DNA from: Cornus controversa
Lineage: Eukaryota; Streptophyta; Magnoliopsida; Cornales; Cornaceae
DNA: 64,000 bases
Assembly (NCBI GenBank): GCA_026545225.1
Contig: CM048846.1
Location: forward strand, 19,208,501-19,272,500
Reading direction: 5' to 3'
Part shown: positions 12,301 through 22,800 of the stretch, in pieces
Numbering within the stretch: the stretch's first letter is position 1
Layout: each line of letters begins with the position of its first letter
Made by a program: the position numbers and the translations under genes
The notes under the pieces: model-generated
The model's input: only the letters and a program-made list of their open reading frames with translations
Database searches by the model: none
Told to the model about the DNA's origin: nothing

Positions 12301-14547
12301 GGGGTGGATTGTAGTAACCCTTGTGGACGGGTGTGAGTGGGCGGGTGCATAGACAAACACTGGGCTGAGCTACCACACTGACAGGGTACAGGGTGCTCAA
12401 TCCCACATCGCCTGGGTGTGGAAAAGGGGATGTGCTTATATGTAGTATGTTCTCTTCAAATGGTATGAGGCCTTTTGGGGTAAACCCAAGAGCAAAACCG
12501 TGCGGGCTTAGGCCCAAAGCGGACAATATCATACCATGTGTTGGAGCGGGGTATTACAGTGTGTTTTGGAATGACATTTCAAGAATGATTTCTTTGTGAT
12601 TGTTATCACATCATTTTCTTCAACTTATATTTAGGCTCCCTTTGTTTCGACGTAAAATATTATCTGGAAAATATTTCTAAAAAAATTCGGTGTTTGATTG
12701 CGTATTTTAAAAGGAAAAATATTATACCCATAAAACATTTTCACACCAAAATGTTTGGATTGATGCAACCAATCTGTAAAATATTGAATAGCTAGCTTGG
12801 TTGATGCTACCGAACACCGGAAATTTTCAGAAAATATTTTACGTCGAAACAAACGGAGCCTTAAGACAAAATTTTGATCAAATTTTATTTTTCTAAGATA
12901 GGAAATTATATTTGCTTCCACTTTTAAGTTGCCTAGGTGATGGAGAATGAGATGCGATTCGAAAGCATGAGCCGCATGTGATTCACCTCTACTTTCGGAG
13001 AGTGTCAGAAAAATAAATAAAATTAGTGTTAAATATTTATGTTTTTTTATTTTGGAATATCTAATTTAGGGTTATTTTAATTATTTATCATTTTAGGGCT
13101 TATTTGGTAGTAGAGTTTGATTAGGGTTTATTTCACTACCTAGATATATATACAGGGCTTCATACATTGAGTTGGATGGCTTTGATGATTATTGAATATT
13201 ATGATTGATTCGAGAGATTTCTTTCCCATATTTCTTCTCCTCCTCCCTAATTCTTCTTTTCTCTTCACTCTTTTCTACTGTCTTCCGCGTCCTCCATCAC
13301 AAGGTCTCTTCATTTAGGTGATTTACTTACAAAGATGAGTCACTTAGTAGCGAGGATATTTTTCTCTACGATGCTTCTCTCTCAAATTCTACCTTTCCTT
13401 GTTTCTCTGCATTTATATTGTCTAATATTTATACAAATAATGTAAAAGGAGTCACTCTTTCAATAGCACTCTTAATCTGCAGAATGCTAGAAGAGTTCTT
13501 TGATTATTAAGGGTTTAAAATGTTGCCACACGGTCCTGAAGTATTACCATAAGAATTTTATGGAAGTGATCTGAAAGCATACATATTCCGATTAGGCCAT
13601 TAGATAATTCCAGTGACTATTAGAAGTTATTCTTTCATAAAGTCAGTCCCGAACACAGTTTTTGGTAATTTTTGCTATGCATCTTCTTGGTTTGGTTTCC
13701 TTTTTGATCTCTTACGTTATTGGCATACACATTGTAGTAGTTTATTTACCATTTTTCTTTCTATTGGCATTTGGCAGGCTTTGTCTAAAACATTAACAGT
13801 AGATGAGCTGTTTTATTTGAAAGAGCAGTTTGCCTTATTGGAACCAAACAAAAATGGCGCCATAAGCTTGGAAAATATTAAAGCGGTTGGTTTATTGCAG
13901 AATATTAAAATTTCATTATTATGTTTTATTTGAATGTTACTCTCAACAGTTTTGACTGGTCAGGCCTTGACGAAAAATGCAACGGACGCTATGAAGGAAT
14001 CTCGTATTCATGATTTTCTAGCATCAGTATGTGCTTTGACCATTATGCTAGACATGAGTGTTTCATGGTGTTATGGCATTTGAGTGGTAAACCATTTTCT
14101 CTTGTTCTGTAACAGCTTAATGCACTTCAATACAGAAGAATGGATTTTGAGGAATTCTGTGCCGCTTCACTAAGTGTCTATCAGCTTGAGGCTCTTGATC
14201 GATGGGAGCAACATGCTCGTTGTGCCTACGAACTTTTTGAGAAGGATGGAAATAGGGCTATTGTCATCGATGAGCTGGCTTCTGTAAGTTGATTCTTGTT
14301 CCTAGGCAATAAAGAAATATTCACCTTTAGTTGAATTTGTCACGTCAAGCAACACGAACATAGACCGATGAGACTGATTTACAATATTTTGGGAATATTA
14401 TTCCAGGAACTAGGCCTTAGCCCATCTGTCCCTGTTCATGCTGTTCTCCATGACTGGATTAGGCACACAGACGGGAAGCTGAGTTTCCTTGGGTTTGTCA
14501 AATTATTGCATGGTGTGTCTAGCCGGTCCCTTGTAAAAACACAATGA
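3400..14547 (+). CDS. CRK: CDPK-related protein kinase (CRK family), 11 exons
   Basis: Exons: 3400-3969, 9200-9330, 9627-9668, 9823-9931, 10482-10560, 10663-10959, 11050-11162, 13778-13885, 13964-14026, 14116-14283, 14407-14547; 1,821 nt, 606 aa. All introns inferred are GT-AG and all phases close. The start MGLCSSK in an ACCATGGG context gives an N-myristoylation Gly2 and a likely palmitoylated Cys4, so plasma-membrane attachment is expected. A Ser/Pro-rich N-terminal region precedes the kinase domain (about 152-414): glycine loop GRGHFG at 159-164, Lys184, HRDLKPE with Asp280, DFG at 301-303, GSAYYVAPE activation segment. The C-terminal part matches the CRK regulatory region, with degenerate EF-hands that are not expected to bind calcium well (family knowledge). 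CRKs are Ser/Thr kinases linked to calmodulin. Closely resembles Arabidopsis CRK proteins; the exact orthologue is not assigned. Intron 1 (5,230 bp) is unusual and is described separately. Confidence 0.95.
4103..5350. repeat. Direct and inverted copies of kinase intron-1 sequence
   Basis: The intron-1 segment around 4103-4470 (containing AGAGATCAGATCTGTGA and ACAAGGAGCTGATCTTAACC) recurs in direct orientation at about 4980-5345 and again at about 6874-7250. Its start is also present in reverse orientation at about 4670-4759 and 4938-4970. The inverted piece lies head to head with the 4980 copy, giving a foldback centred near 4972. A Mutator-like MITE later split the inverted arm. The copies include intron sequence, so they came from genomic DNA, not from a spliced transcript. 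Confidence 0.85.
4760..4937. mobile_element. Mutator-like palindromic MITE with 9-bp target duplication
   Basis: The 178-bp element is flanked by a perfect 9-bp direct repeat CAATCAAAT (4751-4759 and 4938-4946). Its ends are inverted repeats carrying GATCCTYTCC and then TGATTTCTCT..CCAAGCATCT, and most of the element can pair with itself. It codes for nothing. The 9-bp duplication points to the Mutator superfamily. It sits inside the inverted copy of intron-1 sequence, so it inserted after that rearrangement. Confidence 0.85.
5348..5579 (-). pseudogene. Inverted, deleted copy of kinase exon 1 and 5' UTR
   Basis: Read on the minus strand, this piece matches kinase 5' UTR and exon 1 (about 3457-3510 joined to about 3822-3920), roughly nine bases in ten identical by eye over the kinase-domain part. 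It lacks the start-codon segment. It also lacks about 310 bp of exon 1, the Ser/Pro-rich region. The + strand copy at 6468-6750 has the same internal deletion, so the two copies share an ancestor after the deletion. It lies in intron 1, antisense to the transcript. Confidence 0.85.
5580..7480 (+). pseudogene. Direct, deleted copy of kinase exon 1 plus intron-1 start
   Basis: This copy contains 5' UTR (5580-5631), then a hAT-like insertion, then exon 1 from an ATG at 6486 (MGLCSSK retained). The same internal deletion as in the inverted copy removes the Ser/Pro-rich part and brings a stop about 36 codons after the ATG. The kinase-start segment (NKYEL to VAVKVIPKA) follows at about 6600-6735, then intron-1-like sequence to about 7480. 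It is not part of the inferred mRNA. It could act as a cryptic exon, but the stop makes a useful protein unlikely. Confidence 0.85.
5632..6467. mobile_element. Non-autonomous hAT-like element, 836 bp, GAAGCACGGA ends
   Basis: Perfect 8-bp direct repeats GGTAGGTA (5624-5631 and 6468-6475) flank the element. The left end is CTAAGAAGCACGGAAACG and the reverse complement of the right end is CTAGGAAGCACGGACACG. The 8-bp duplication fits the hAT superfamily. No transposase is visible. The original kinase 5' UTR at about 3375-3385 has no insertion, which supports the boundaries. A relative with the same ends is at 43260-43712. Confidence 0.85.
11470..11765. mobile_element. Degenerate transposon relic (possible hAT type)
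   Basis: The right edge (GGTTCATTTGCAGCCCT) and the interior repeats GTTCATGAA and AAGCTCGAGC look like plant non-autonomous elements with AGGGCTGCAAATG ends. The left end is not recognisable. It lies in kinase intron 7. Confidence 0.35.
11987..12558 (+). mobile_element. TRIM: complete miniature LTR retrotransposon
   Basis: Two 249-bp LTRs (11987-12235 and 12310-12558) begin TGTAGTAACCC, end GGTATTACA and look identical base for base. A primer-binding site TTGGTATCAGAGCC, complementary to initiator methionine tRNA, follows the first LTR. A purine-rich tract (about 12297-12308) precedes the second. The internal region is only 74 bp and codes for nothing. A 5-bp target duplication GTGTG lies on both sides (11982-11986 and 12559-12563). 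The element looks whole, and the LTR identity implies a young insertion. It is non-autonomous, so its enzymes came from another element. It sits in kinase intron 7 in sense orientation. Confidence 0.95.
12634..12860. mobile_element. Tourist-like MITE, TTA target duplication
   Basis: TTA flanks both sides (12631-12633 and 12861-12863). The ends GGCTCCCTTTGTTTCGACGT and, in reverse complement, GGCTCCGTTTGTTTCGACGT extend as an inverted repeat for about 40 bp. The 227-bp interior has no gene. This is the usual form of a PIF/Harbinger-derived MITE. It is in kinase intron 7, just downstream of the TRIM. Confidence 0.85.
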
Positions 14548-15994
14548 TACTTCAAGCCAAGGCATTGTCCCTAATACAGGCTATTGTGTGCTGCGTCCAA
14601 TAAAGATGCTGATAAGAGGTGGTTAAGACACTTCTCACCAACTGCCAATGTGGCGAAACATGGTTCGTTTTGGGACTGGTATCAGGTTTACAGCACAAGC
14701 TTGTTTGCGCCTCTACTAGAATGGGCAGGACCAGTTGTGCTATTTCAGCGATAAAGCCCACGCACTTATGTGTCCCACTGTAAAGTTGTAGTTTAAATTG
14801 TGTCTGATTGTAGGTGAGAACATTCTTCAACTGGTTATGGAATGTTATACCTGATGTTCTGAAATTGCCTTTTATCATCTGCTGTGCTCGAAATACATTC
14901 TACCTTAAGACTATCAATTCAATTTCATTGCTTTCCCAATGAGTTAAAACTGAGAGTTCATAGTGGTTTAAGTTGATTATATCACATTTAATTGACATTT
15001 TAGTTGTGATATACAGTACCATAACAGTCATTAAGAATCTTAATATCAATGTCCGGACCTCTGTGTTAGTGTAGAGAATCCGAGTCTTATGTTATGACCT
15101 ATCCAGCCAGAATACAATGCTTATTTTTCACAAGTTTTTATTCATGCCTCGCTAAATATCTTGCAAACTAATCTGGCATTTTCATCATTAATGAACATTA
15201 GCAAATTCTTAGAGGGCTGGTTTGGCAACTGTTTCCATTCTGTGTTTCTGTTTTCATTCAATACAGAAACAACATTTTTGTCAGTTATGGGGGTGTCTGT
15301 GATCAATAGTTAATTGGAAAAATGTCTTGTAACATAAAATTTTTTGCAAGATTTTTTGAAGCAAAAATATGAAACACATGTTTGGTAAAAATGTGTCGGA
15401 CGATTGAGAAACAAAATAGGAAGTTAAAAAGGGCCATGGAAATATTGGAAAACACAAATTTTGTGTGTCCAATTATAGCCTCTTTTCGCCAACAAATGTG
15501 TTGCTATTCAAATGACAACAAAAGTTACCAAACACATTTTGGTATTTTGGTGTTTTGTTTTGCCTACAATACACTACCCATAACACAAAAAAAAATAAAA
15601 ACACAAAAAATTCTGATTGTTTAATTTAACAAAAATAACATGAAAGGGAGTTTTGTTTTTCTACATTACACTACCCAAAACACAAAAAAAAAAAAAAAAA
15701 AAAAATAGATTGTTTAATTTAACCAAAAAACACGAGAGGTTCCCAAACATTATTTTGCTCAATCTTTTTTAGCTTTCATGCCATCAAACGTAGCATTATA
15801 ATCAACTTTATCCTAACTTAATTAATCTGAGCTTAAATAGAATTTACAAAATATGATTGGATTGGGAGCTTGATTTGAACTTGGTTTGAAAATTTCATAC
15901 ATTGGTTAAACTCAGATTAACCTTTTTTGAGTCATGACAAAAAATAAAAAAAAAAGTACTCCTAGTCAAGCCAAACCCAAATACTCCGTGCCAT
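14548..15994. other. 3' UTR of kinase and intergenic spacer
   Basis: A possible polyadenylation signal AATAAA is at 14599-14604, close to the stop; others may be used. From about 15216 to 15800 the sequence resembles a decayed MITE: it starts GGCTGGTTTGGCAACT and ends near TGCCATCAAACGTAGC, with a run of A in the middle. Its ends are too divergent for a firm call. I see no gene. Confidence 0.45.
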
Positions 15995-16307
15995 TAAGTG
16001 TATATAATTCGATTAGATTTGGTTCGATTTTGTTCTAAAATATTTCAAATTGTATAGATCGATTTTATTAAACTATGAAATCGAATCAAACTATTTCAAG
16101 TATAAAACTGAACCAAACCGAACTATGATGAAACGGTTTGGTTCAGTTCTAACAATAGTTCTATCATCAATCTTTTTTTTGGTATAAAAAGGCAAAAAAA
16201 TTTAATAGTTTAGATCTTTTAAAAATCTGCTACTAGCCGACTATTATAAAAATTACTACTAGCCTACTATCAAAAGGGACAGGAGTATAGGCCACAATAT
16301 CATATAA

Positions 16308-16357
<50 letters not shown>

Positions 16358-16517
16358 TTTTTGATAAATACTGTAACTGAACCAAAAAAATTTACCGATT
16401 GAAAATTTTGAAATAGTAACCGAATCAGACCGGAGTGTAAAAAAATTAAACGGTTTTGTCTGCTCAGGTTTAAAACAATGTAGTTTGATTTTATGATTTG
16501 GGTGGATTTTTGTGCAC
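15995..16517. mobile_element. Non-autonomous hAT-like element upstream of SAP gene
   Basis: The element shares its layout with 61189-61649: a TAAG start, GATCGATTTTATTAAAYTATG near the start, CTACTATCAAAAGG in the middle, and GGGTGGATTTTTRTGCACCC at the end. It is flanked by a 7-of-8 direct repeat (CGTGCCAT at 15987-15994, CCTGCCAT at 16518-16525), which fits hAT. It contains an (AT)n run at about 16312-16349. It ends about 300 bp before the SAP gene start codon, so it borders that gene's promoter. Confidence 0.7.
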
Positions 16518-16815
16518 CCTGCCATTGTCGCACTAAAAAGGGGTCGTCTCATTCCTCGGTTGCCCCAAATATAAAACGAAAAGTAAAAAGTGACGATATT
16601 GGGAAAAACCAAAATTTCCTGATATTGGATCCGGAAGACACAAATTTGAAATTTCTCGTCGATTTCTGCACAAAATCGCCGCTCAAAATCACACACACTC
16701 TCTCTCTCTCTCTTTCATTCAAGTCTCCGTTTTGTGTTGTGTTTTCTCCGAATGCTCACACATATATACACATAGATATATACATATATACGTAAATATT
16801 GATAATTTTCTTAAA

Positions 16816-19800
16816 ATGTCTGATAGAAAAGGTAAGAAACGCAATTTTATTACAATCTCTTCGTCCTCTGAAGAAGAAGAAGCTGAACAGAGCCAAGAAC
16901 AATCAGAATCAGAAGACGATGACGATGACGAAGATGAAGAGTATGATATGTCTATTATATGTATTTATACATGTATCAAAACATGATGCACACTACTGCG
17001 ATTTTTATGCTGATTTCAATTCTTGTGTTTTGGTCAGTGATAGTGATGATGATGATGATGATGAGGTTTCGAGTGAGTGGAGTGATGACAAAGTGGATAA
17101 ATCGGATGATGAGGATTCTTCTGATCCCGAGGACGATGAGTCTCGCGGCAATAGAGTCATCAGTTCGTCCGATGAGGATTCTTCTGATCCTGAGGACGAT
17201 GAGTCTCGCGGCAATAGAGTCATCAGTTTCCTCCAAGGTCAGGATCTTCTTTCGTGATTCATGAACTCTCCGAAATTGCTTAGTTCAGCTAATTTGTTTC
17301 CTTGAAATATACAGCCTCTATAACCACACACACACACACATATATATATATGTAACACAAGATTTTCCACAATAATGCCTAACTTAGTATCATTTCCAGG
17401 GAAATTAGATTAAATATCCAAATATTCAGACATACATAAATGCATATAAAATACACACTCATTCTTAAATTTCCCTGGAAATGATATTTAATCTAATTTC
17501 CTTGGAAATGATACTAAGTTAGGCATTATTGTGGAAAATCTTGTGTTACATAGTTACATTCACCTCTAGAAGCTGACTTGTATTATTTTGTACTATTGGT
17601 TATGTAAATGCAATGGATAGATATGAGCGCTTTCTTAAATTTGTTGAAAGACTTGTGTAAGTTGGTATATTTGACAGTTGGTACTTGTAGATGTAAATGT
17701 AGCTTGATGGCATAGGATACCGAAGGCATCTTCATCTAGATTTTAGTCTCTAAACCAGGGCATCCATGAAAGAAAGAATGTTACTGCCAAAGTAGCATTA
17801 GAATGTTGAAAATTTTCCTGACATCATTTTGCAGTGACCATGTTCTTTTTACTGTGAAGAGCAATATTATGTTTAAAGTTTAAACTTTGTTTGTGATGTC
17901 CAATATATATATATATGATTGAATAAGAGGTGTTTTTGGAACTATTTAATTTACAGAACACTTGTGTATCATGATAATCATATTTTTGTTGTTTTATAAG
18001 GCCTTGTAGCTGAACACTGGAAGCCATTGCCCTGTGTTTATCAAAACAAGTACCTGTGATATTTCCCGATGTTTTTTATTTTGTGCAGAAAGTAATGATC
18101 TACAAGATCTAAATCTTAAAGATTGCAAAGCTTATCTACGTAAGTATGGACTGAGAATAACAGGGACCAAGGCAGAATGTATACAGCGAATCAAGGAGCA
18201 CTGGAGGTGAGTTGTTTCATACATGAATATTGCTTAATTTCTTCTCTACTTATATGGTTTGTCTGAGTTTTTGCAGTTCTAGTCGTCATTCATCAATTAT
18301 ATTTCAATCTGGATATAATACTTCTATGTGGAAAGGTTATTCTTTGAGGGAGTGATATATAGTAAAGAAAAAAACCTCATCTGTCTCATATCTTATTACC
18401 TGCAGATAACAAATGAAACCCCAAGATTATATAAATTTAAATAATTGTATAAATATAATATAAAATATCATTCTCCCAGGAAAAAAATTAAAAGAGAAAT
18501 CAGTGGATCGGGAATCAGCCTGTTTTGACCTGCCAATTCTTACTTTACATATAATATAACTTCTGGGGTACCTGTTTCCAACCTGTTTTGACCCACATAT
18601 AAGCTGGTTTATCTTAAGTAATCTGATTTGATCCAAATATCATAATAAGTTAATCCAAACCCATTTATTTATGGCAGGTTTGGTGGGTTGACAGGTTTGA
18701 CTTTGATTTGCCACCCTTAGAAAGTTACCTACTTACCTTGATCCTGTAAAATTATATAGTTCCCATCCGCAATTTGTTGTGGTTCATGTGTGAAGATTTT
18801 TATATGGTAGTGCGCTTTAACAGTTACTAAGAGCACCTATATAGAGTGGGAAACATGCTTGAATTAGAAGATGCTTCACTTTATTTAGTGAAGAATGCTT
18901 TGGAACAATTTTCTTTGATTTTCATTCTTCTACTTGTCTATTTTTTAAGTTCTCATATATCAAATGTTAAAGACACATTCAAGAAGTGTCCTTCAATAGT
19001 TAATATCTATATGTACGTAGCAAAAACGTCTCTCTCTCTATATATATAGATATGCATATATCTTTTAATAAGATCACTTCCTAATTTTGTGGAATCATTC
19101 TTGCTCTAGAAAGTATGAAATTACCTGTAACATGATGATATAATTCTGTTTTTTTTTCTTGCTTCTTATTGTATTCTTATAATACATTTTCTCACCGCAC
19201 TTCTTAATGCATATAATTGGTTATTTATTTATCCTATGAATTTAATAGAGTTATTTGGATTTTTCTTGTTTAGTTATTGGTTTCTCTTTATATGTGCCCC
19301 CCCACCCACACACATACTTATACTTATTCTGGACCTTCAATCTCTACATTTTGTCTGGCATACCATCATGTTTTTAGAATGCCATTATCCAGTGCTAGTA
19401 CTGCATACATGGTTGGCATTATTTTGCACAAAGTAGCTGATCTCTGACTCAAATATACATCTTCGCACTTGTCAACCTAAACTTTTATCATTGCACCAAG
19501 TCATGATCCTTAACCATGTTATATTTGTGTAGGATATTAAGTTTATAAAAAATGTCATTTCATTCTTGATTTCTCTTAGTTAGTTCCAATCACATCAAAT
19601 CCTTCTTGTCAAAATCTTTGAGTATTATTTGTAACGACCCAAATCTTATAATTCTTATCTCAAAATTAATGAATCATACTAAAATTCTGGGCTATTTGTA
19701 ATCTTCTACTCTTTGTGAAGTCTAGTAGTCGCTATCGATTTCAGTTGGGAGTTTGAGGTTAATTTTTGGAACTAAGTTTTTCGTTATTTACATGTAATAT

Positions 19801-22800
19801 GGAAAACAGAGAACTTTTCAGGGTATTGCTGTCTTTTAGTTCTATTATTATTTTCTCTTTTCTTATTTTATTTCTGAATGATTCTTTCATTCTTTGTATG
19901 ATTTCTACACCTCAGGATCAAAGATGGAAAAAGTGACACACTCTATCCCAGATCATCTTTTACCATTAACTGTACAGGTAATTTTTTTAATTTTTTTGGT
20001 GCACTTGTTCATCCATTATGTAATTTTGTAGCCTTTTTTCCTTCATTGTTGAATTAAACATGTTTCTACATGAAGGGGATGTCTGTAGAGGAGATGTAGT
20101 TTTGTTCACACAGAAAGTATATGAGAAGTACTCACTCATTCCTGCTCTTGTTTTTCTTTATTCTATGATTTTTCATTCGTCCATTCCAGGTTCTAAATTG
20201 TATTTGCTCTACCAAACAGGTTTGATAAAGTGACTAGGACAGGAAATTTTCTTGGGAAGAGAACTGTAGCTGGGAGGATTGTTAAGGAAAGCTATGGTGC
20301 AGCCAAGCAACAACATACCTTCTCGGTAAGGTTGAGTAAAGCTATGGAATGTTATTTTTTGGATAAAGCATGGCTAGTTATGGCTTATAACATATTTTAG
20401 GTTTACAATTTTGGCCTTTTGGTGCATATTTTGGTTTAGAGCAGCTATTTAGATATATCTAGTGGCTCCTTCATTTCTTTATCTCTCTCTCTCTCTCTCT
20501 CTCTCTTTTTCTTCTCCTTTTTCTGGAGTAAACTACTAAAAACCACCCCCCACTCCCCCCCAAAAAAATCATATTTTAACACCCAGTTAGTATCCTGTAA
20601 AGCAATTCTTTTGTACACAATTTTAGGAAAGCTTTCCAAGTTTAATAATGTAATGCTCAATAAGTTGGATTGTAGTTATATCCTTTAATGAGATTCCCGT
20701 CTTCCCCATATCTGTATGTACAACCAATATCATTATCTACACCCTAAGATGCTATAGCTACCGCCCATTTCATGGATAGGGATGGCAATGGGACGGGTAC
20801 GGCACGGGTTTGCCTAAACCCGTCCCTGCCTCGTTGCCTTTAATAGCCTTCCCATACCTGTCGCTGGTATGGGACGAAGAGGGAACTCAAATCCCATCCT
20901 CGCCCTGTTGGGAGATGGGGTAGGGACGAGTTTATGGAACAATCAATTTCATTGTGGTGACTTTGGCACTGATATGTTAGAGAATAAGAGATATGTTAGG
21001 TTAGTGTAAAAAATGTAAACAAAATATATATTTAAGGTAAGGATATTATATATGTAAATATGTTTATATATGTTAGAGAATAAAAGATATGTTAGGTTAG
21101 GTTAAAAATTTTAACAGTATATATATTTAAGGTAGGGATATAATATATATAAATATATTTATATATATAACAATTAAGGTTAGGCGGGGTGGGTTTTTAA
21201 CAAATCTTGAACCTGCCCCATACCTGTGGTGGGTTCTAGTTTCCTTTCCCATACCCACCCCTACGAAACAAAAAGGGTTTCTATACCCCATCCTATTAGA
21301 GGCAGGACGAAGCGGGCAAAATTGCCATCCCTATTCATGGACTCTTCAAAAGTACGCGAAATGCCCTTATTGAACAAGTGGTACTCTAATAGAGGTATAG
21401 GATATGGTTTGACACATTTAGTTGGACATGCACCAAAAAGTCAATATCTTACTATTCCATTCTATAAAATTATTGCTTCAAAACGAGTGAAATGCCTATT
21501 CATCATCATCATCCTTGCCTTTATCTTGTACAAACGGGGTCGGTCACTTGGATTTTCTTCTTCCACTCCTTTCTATCATAGGTCATATTTTCTACTAAAT
21601 TTAATTTTTTGCAATCATTTCTTTTTCACTTCATTTCATGTTATTTTTGGTCGACCCCTTTGTCTCTTGCCCTCTATATAAATCAATCTTCCTCTTCTCA
21701 CGAAAGCATCTATAGGTCGGCGTTGAAGGTGCCCATACCACGTAAGTCTACTCTTTCTTATTTTCTCGCTAATAAGCATCACGCCTAGTCTCTCCCTAAT
21801 TCTTTGATTATTAATCTTATTTTTTCTAGTTACTTCTAACATCCGCATTTCAACCACATGCATTCGTGGTTTGTATTTCTTTTTTAGAGCCCAACATTTC
21901 GCCCCATATAGCATAATCGGTCTAATCATTGTCTTATATACTTTTCATAGTTGTCAAAGGCACGCGCCTGAGGCGCGAGGCTCGGATTCTGCGCCTGTTA
22001 GGGACTGAGGCAAGGCGCCTTTAATAAGGTGCGCGCCTATTGTAGAGGCGCAAGGCGCTGTGGGGCGCGCCTGAGTGAATTTATTTACTTTAAAGTGACT
22101 AACCACCCAAACAGAGCCTTCAACTCGGGTCACTCGACTAGGGCAAACTATACTTGCGGCAGATTGCAAGCTTCATACTCTCGTTCAAAGGTTGCAGCAG
22201 ATTGCGGCAGATTCTGGCAAGCTCTCTCTCCTCTGATGAGCTTCTCTGTTTCTTTTTCTCTCTTCTTCTTTTTCTCTATTTTTTTTTTCTCTGTCTCTTT
22301 CTCGCCCTTTTTCTTCTTCTTCTTCTCTCTTCTCTCTCTTCCCCTTCTTCTCTTTTTTTTTTTTTTTCTTCTGGTCTATTCTTCTCTTTCTCGCCCTTCT
22401 TCTTCTTCTCTCTTCTCTCTCTTCCCTTTCTTCTCTGTTTTTTTTTTCTTTTGCTCTGTTCTTCTCTTTCTCGCCCTTCTTCTTCTTCTCTCTTCTCTCT
22501 CTTCCCCCTTCTTCTCTGTTTTTTTTTCTTCTGCTATGTTCTTCTCTTTCTCACCCTTTTCTTCTTCTTCTTCTTCTTCTTCTTCTTCTTCTTCTTCTTC
22601 TCTCTCTTCCCCTTTCTTCTCTGTTTTTTTCTTCAGCCAATCAGCCCTTTTTCTTCTTCTATATTTTCTCTCTTCCCCTTTCTTCTTCTTCTTCATTGTA
22701 TAATAATGCTTCTAACCTCTGTTTAAATGTATAATTGTATAATAATTGGTGTTTTTTTCTGCTCTGTTTTTTCCTGTTGCTTTTTTGCTGTGAAATTGTG

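Noticed and set aside
12070-12336. Open frames on both strands repeated at about 12393-12599
   Set aside because: They are the two LTRs of a TRIM, which codes for nothing.
14552-14878. 108-residue open frame antisense to the kinase 3' end
   Set aside because: No recognisable domain, and it lies in the likely 3' UTR of the kinase on the opposite strand.
16259-16696. 145-residue open frame on the minus strand
   Set aside because: It runs through an (AT)n microsatellite and a hAT-like MITE, with no domain.
19631-19650. Possible LTR start TGTAACGACCC-like sequence
   Set aside because: Only a few bases resemble an LTR start; no partner LTR, primer site or duplication was found.
21636-21929. Possible host gene on the minus strand (MIRPIMLYGAKCW...)
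   Set aside because: The motifs are those of the C-terminal end of an RTE-like LINE, and the reading resumes beyond the hAT insertion.
22029-22726. Long open frames rich in Ser/Phe/Leu, and Lys/Glu/Arg on the other strand
   Set aside because: They come from the polypyrimidine tract of the hAT leader, have no domain and overlap in several frames.
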